Shown here: piece after piece, positions 6,791 through 8,698 of the stretch
Layout: each line of letters starts with the position of its first letter
Position numbering within the stretch: the first letter of the stretch is position 1
Assembly (NCBI GenBank): GCA_965120355.1
Contig: CBCPMX010000114.1
Span: 1-8,698 of the forward strand
DNA length: 8,698 nucleotides
Source: CBCPMX01 sp965120355
Lineage (GTDB): Bacteria; Bacillota; Clostridia; Oscillospirales; Oscillospiraceae
Direction of reading: 5' to 3'
Notes under the pieces: model-generated
Databases searched by the model: none
What the model saw: only the letters and a program-made list of their open reading frames with translations
Told to the model about the DNA's origin: nothing
Made by a program: the position numbers and the translations under genes

Positions 6791-6830
6791 AAAAGTTCCC
6801 GAAGGTATTTCCTTCGGGAACTTTTGTTTT
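6791..6830. terminator. Bidirectional terminator between hisE and the convergent gene
   Basis: A perfect 15-bp inverted repeat (6791-6805 and 6811-6825) encloses the loop TATTT. The + strand continues through TTTTGTTTTC, and on the minus strand the stem also ends in a run of T. It lies between two convergent genes, 17 nt from the stop of the minus-strand gene, so it should terminate both transcripts. This is the clearest terminator in the window. Confidence 0.9.
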
Positions 6831-6842
6831 CTCAGCTTGCGC

Positions 6843-8192
6843 TCAATTTGCGTAGCCGTAAACCCAGGCGTTGGGCAGTTGACGGCCCGGCGTATAGCCG
6901 TTGGAACAGCGGGTGATGTACTCGCCCTGGTACCACATGATGGCACTGGAACCGCCATCCTGATTCATGGCCTGGACACAGCCGTATTGCTGCATCACTT
7001 CAGCGCAATCCAACAGGGTGACGCCCAGAGAAGAGGTCATGCGCCCTTCGACAATGAGCATCATAATATCATAGTTGGCTGTCTGGCCGATGCATGAGCG
7101 CGGCTGCATACTATTGTAGTTGCTGCTGTCCACCACAATTTCGCCGTCCACAATCATGGCAGGCAAGAACTCGACAGCGTCGGTCACATCGTCAGCGACA
7201 GCGGACTGTGCGTCTACAATGTACATAAGGTTGTCTTCCCGCAGTTCCAAGCGTTTGTAGCCCCAGCCCATATGGGTGCCAAGATGGGTACCCTGATAGA
7301 CAGTGTAACCGGCCAGAATGCCGCCGTTGCCCACGCCGTCGGGATCAATAAACCCACTGGCGTTGACGGCCAGGACTGCATTTTCCTGCGTTGCAATATC
7401 TCCGGCGTACTGGCCATAGGAGCCGATACCGGTGGAGGCGCCGATACGCAGCTGCGTCTCATCCTTGGCGATAGCCATTACGCCTCGATAGGTGGAGCCG
7501 GTGATACGAATTAATAGAATTTGGTTTGGTACATCAATGGCGAGAATTTGATCGCCATAGATGGTGTAGATGTCTGTGCCGCTGTCGTCCAGACCGGCTT
7601 CGTTAATGTAAATGCCTTCCCATCCGTCAGCCAAAATTTCCGGGTGTGCGGCGGCGTATGTATCGAAGCTGTCCTGATCTATTTCCCAGAATTCCTCAAA
7701 AAAAGCTTCTCGCGCCAACTGTTCCGGATCCACGGAAGGCTCCGGGTCTTCTTCCACAGTGGAATCTTCTTCTGAAACTTGGGCGTCATCCGGCTCCGCG
7801 GTGGCGGTATCATCCGTATCCGGCTCTGCGGAAAGCGCCGAGTCGGTTTCTTCGTCAAGGCTCCAGTCGCTGGTGATGCCAATCTGCGTCTCCATAGCTT
7901 CCTGCATGGCGGACACAGAGACATCAATGACGCTCTGTGGAATCAGGGCTGTGGCAAGCCACTGGTGACTCAGGGTCTCCATGGCGGTTTGAATGTAGAT
8001 ATCCCGCCATTTGGCAATGAATGCGTTGTCAGAATAGATTGCGGTGTAATAAACTCCCTCCAGCAGGAGCACAAGGACCATAAGAACCGTCAGTATTTTT
8101 TTCTTTTTGCCGGGTTTTTGGGGTTTAACAGCAGTGTGTTTGGCGGCGTGTTTGGCAGATCGGGTATTGCCAAAGAGCTTTAAATTGGACAA
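6843..8192 (-). CDS. Membrane-anchored phosphodiester glycosidase-family (NAGPA-like) protein
   Basis: The 449-residue product has a basic cytoplasmic N-terminus (KKKK at 29-32), one membrane segment (about 33-52) and then an outward-facing remainder. An acidic, low-complexity Asp/Glu/Ser/Thr/Pro linker spans about 112-157. The C-terminal 214-447 resembles the NAGPA/DUF2233 phosphodiester glycosidase domain, seen in VNASGF (276-281), PRSCIGQ (364-370), MLIVEGR (378-384), LGVTLLDCAEVM and NQDGGSSAIMW (410-420). The animal member removes GlcNAc from a phosphodiester; bacterial members are often annotated as exopolysaccharide-related, but the substrate here is unknown. The TTG at 8192 is preferred since AGGG lies six bases upstream (8202-8199); an in-frame TTG at 8210 would leave almost no leader after the promoter. 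All four cysteines (about 367, 396, 405, 429) lie in the catalytic domain. It is convergent with, and probably unrelated to, the his operon. Confidence 0.82.
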   Translation of the reverse strand: MSNLKLFGNTRSAKHAAKHTAVKPQKPGKKKKILTVLMVLVLLLEGVYYTAIYSDNAFIAKWRDIYIQTAMETLSHQWLATALIPQSVIDVSVSAMQEAMETQIGITSDWSLDEETDSALSAEPDTDDTATAEPDDAQVSEEDSTVEEDPEPSVDPEQLAREAFFEEFWEIDQDSFDTYAAAHPEILADGWEGIYINEAGLDDSGTDIYTIYGDQILAIDVPNQILLIRITGSTYRGVMAIAKDETQLRIGASTGIGSYGQYAGDIATQENAVLAVNASGFIDPDGVGNGGILAGYTVYQGTHLGTHMGWGYKRLELREDNLMYIVDAQSAVADDVTDAVEFLPAMIVDGEIVVDSSNYNSMQPRSCIGQTANYDIMMLIVEGRMTSSLGVTLLDCAEVMQQYGCVQAMNQDGGSSAIMWYQGEYITRCSNGYTPGRQLPNAWVYGYAN

Positions 8193-8221
8193 GTTTTTCC
8201 CTACTCTCAAATGTAAATGGT

Positions 8222-8250
8222 TTGATATTGTAAAAGACGAAAACCGTCAA
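8222..8250 (-). promoter_or_regulatory. Promoter of the NAGPA-like gene
   Basis: On the minus strand TTGACG (8250-8245) and TATCAA (8227-8222) are separated by exactly 17 nt, a good vegetative-type promoter. Transcription would begin near 8215, giving a leader of about 23 nt to the TTG at 8192 that includes GTAGGG as ribosome binding site. The surrounding 8165-8340 is AT-rich compared with the genes. Confidence 0.6.
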
Positions 8251-8569
8251 AAAATGTTCCGCGATTTATGATAGCATATCTGTCCACGGAATGAAACAGG
8301 TGAATTATGAAAAAAATCTAAACTTTATATGCCTCGATTTGGCAAAAGAGTGCGAAATGCAGGAAACGCACTCGTTTGAATTCCGGCGGCTTCAGAGGCG
8401 CACAGCGTTGGTGCGGGGGATTGGAAAGAAACAATGCCAGACTTGAATAGAGACGGGCGGACGTTCGGGGTACTCAGTTGTGTGGATTTCAGCATGGGCA
8501 GCGGCGGTGGTCAGATGCTGCTGCGGCGATTTATGCCATTCTGGCAGGCAAATCGCTTTAGAGAGACAA

Positions 8570-8604
8570 GCGCCGCTGCGGAAGTTCCGCAGCGGCGCCT
8601 TTTC
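8570..8604. terminator. Strong terminator hairpin after the CoA-transferase gene
   Basis: Two 14-base arms (8570-8583 and 8585-8598) are perfect complements around a single central G, so a GC-rich stem of 11 or more pairs is expected. Read on the minus strand, it starts 31 nt after the stop at 8630 and continues into the T-rich TTGTCTCTCT. On the + strand it continues into CTTTTC, so it could stop transcription in both directions. No + strand gene precedes it. Confidence 0.75.
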
Positions 8605-8629
8605 AGATTGGAATAGAACTGCCAGAAAT

Positions 8630-8698
8630 TCAGCGCAGCAGGCGCTCTGCACCCTTCCGCAGCTGTTCACGGAAACCAGGATGCGCCACGGCAAGCAA
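8630..8698 (-). CDS. 3' end of a probable acetyl-CoA hydrolase/CoA-transferase (partial)
   Basis: The minus strand from the right edge reads 22 codons and a TGA stop at 8632-8630. The end of the protein is LLAVAHPGFREQLRKGAERLLR. The AHPxFRExL block close to the C-terminus is characteristic of the acetyl-CoA hydrolase/4-hydroxybutyrate and butyryl-CoA:acetate CoA-transferase family, which in anaerobic clostridia swaps CoA between acetate and short acyl-CoAs during fermentation. The call rests on this one short block, so the exact substrate cannot be given and the family is likely, not certain. A terminator follows the stop. Confidence 0.6.
   Translation of the reverse strand: MLAVAHPGFREQLRKGAERLLR

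Larger units (their letters stand above)
6601..6842. other. Convergent intergenic spacer with three hairpins
   Basis: The 242-nt spacer between hisE and the minus-strand gene holds the hairpins at 6627-6688 and 6728-6763 and the terminator at 6791-6830. Small extra palindromes include GCCG-TCC-CGGC (6698-6708). Open frames cross it, but none has a ribosome binding site or recognisable protein, and the longest (from 6635) runs through the terminator into the opposing gene. It may be simply a 3' untranslated region, or it may hold a small RNA. Confidence 0.5.
8193..8629. other. Intergenic region with hairpins, no credible gene
   Basis: This stretch lies between the NAGPA-like gene and the end of the next minus-strand gene. 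Besides the promoter at 8222-8250 it holds inverted repeats GAGTGCG/CGCACTC (8348-8354 and 8367-8373), CAGCAT/ATGCTG (8490-8495 and 8515-8520), GCGATTT/AAATCGC (8526-8532 and 8550-8556, with an inner TGCC/GGCA pair) and the terminator hairpin at 8570-8598. The AT-rich half (8193-8340) changes abruptly to a GC-rich half. Short open frames on both strands cross the terminator and have no ribosome binding site, so none is called. Confidence 0.55.

Noticed and set aside
6635..6916. 93-residue + strand open frame after hisE
   Set aside because: It passes through the three hairpins and the bidirectional terminator into the end of the opposing gene, and has no ribosome binding site or family resemblance.
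8392..8694. 100-residue minus-strand frame and the 60-residue + strand frame at 8434-8616
   Set aside because: Both run through the strong hairpin at 8570-8598. The minus frame also conflicts with the CoA-transferase-like frame that ends at 8630.
1..8698. CRISPR array, insertion sequence, prophage or defence system
   Set aside because: No regularly spaced repeats, transposase or integrase motifs, terminal inverted repeats with target duplication, or toxin/nuclease motifs were seen.

Overview
The window is a nearly complete histidine biosynthesis operon on the + strand (hisZ-hisG-hisD-hisB-hisH-hisA-hisF-hisI-hisE, positions 140-6600), flanked by minus-strand genes. The short HisG paired with HisZ, the separate hisI and hisE, the monofunctional HisB and the strong AGGAGG-type ribosome binding sites all point to a Firmicute. 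The GC-rich genes, together with a C-terminal fragment resembling anaerobic acetyl-CoA hydrolase/CoA-transferases at the right edge, suggest a gut-type clostridium of the Oscillospiraceae kind. The lineage is inferred, not shown.

Layout: (1) Positions 1-25, minus strand, hold only the first eight codons of a divergent gene, but with a clear ribosome binding site and an extended -10 promoter. (2) Positions 26-139 are the shared divergent control region. (3) Positions 140-6600 are nine his genes, most overlapping by 4-7 nt or separated by 9-16 nt; the 32-nt hisB-hisH junction is the loosest. (4) Positions 6601-6842 lie between convergent genes and hold three successive hairpins, the last a textbook bidirectional terminator. 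(5) Positions 6843-8192, minus strand, encode a membrane-anchored protein with an acidic linker and a phosphodiester glycosidase (NAGPA-like) domain. (6) Positions 8193-8629 hold that gene's promoter and several hairpins but no credible gene. (7) Positions 8630-8698, minus strand, are the 3' end of a probable CoA-transferase.

How the genes work together: HisZ+HisG condense ATP with PRPP. HisE and HisI hydrolyse and open the product and HisA isomerises it. HisH feeds ammonia to HisF, which forms imidazole glycerol phosphate and AICAR. HisB dehydrates that product, and HisD performs the last two oxidations to histidine. Histidinol-phosphate aminotransferase (hisC) and histidinol-phosphate phosphatase are not in the operon and must be supplied from elsewhere.

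No mobile element, CRISPR array, tRNA or rRNA was recognised. The core of the window is ordinary metabolism. The parts least explained are the hairpin-rich spacers at 6601-6842 and 8340-8604 and the surface-exposed NAGPA-like protein.
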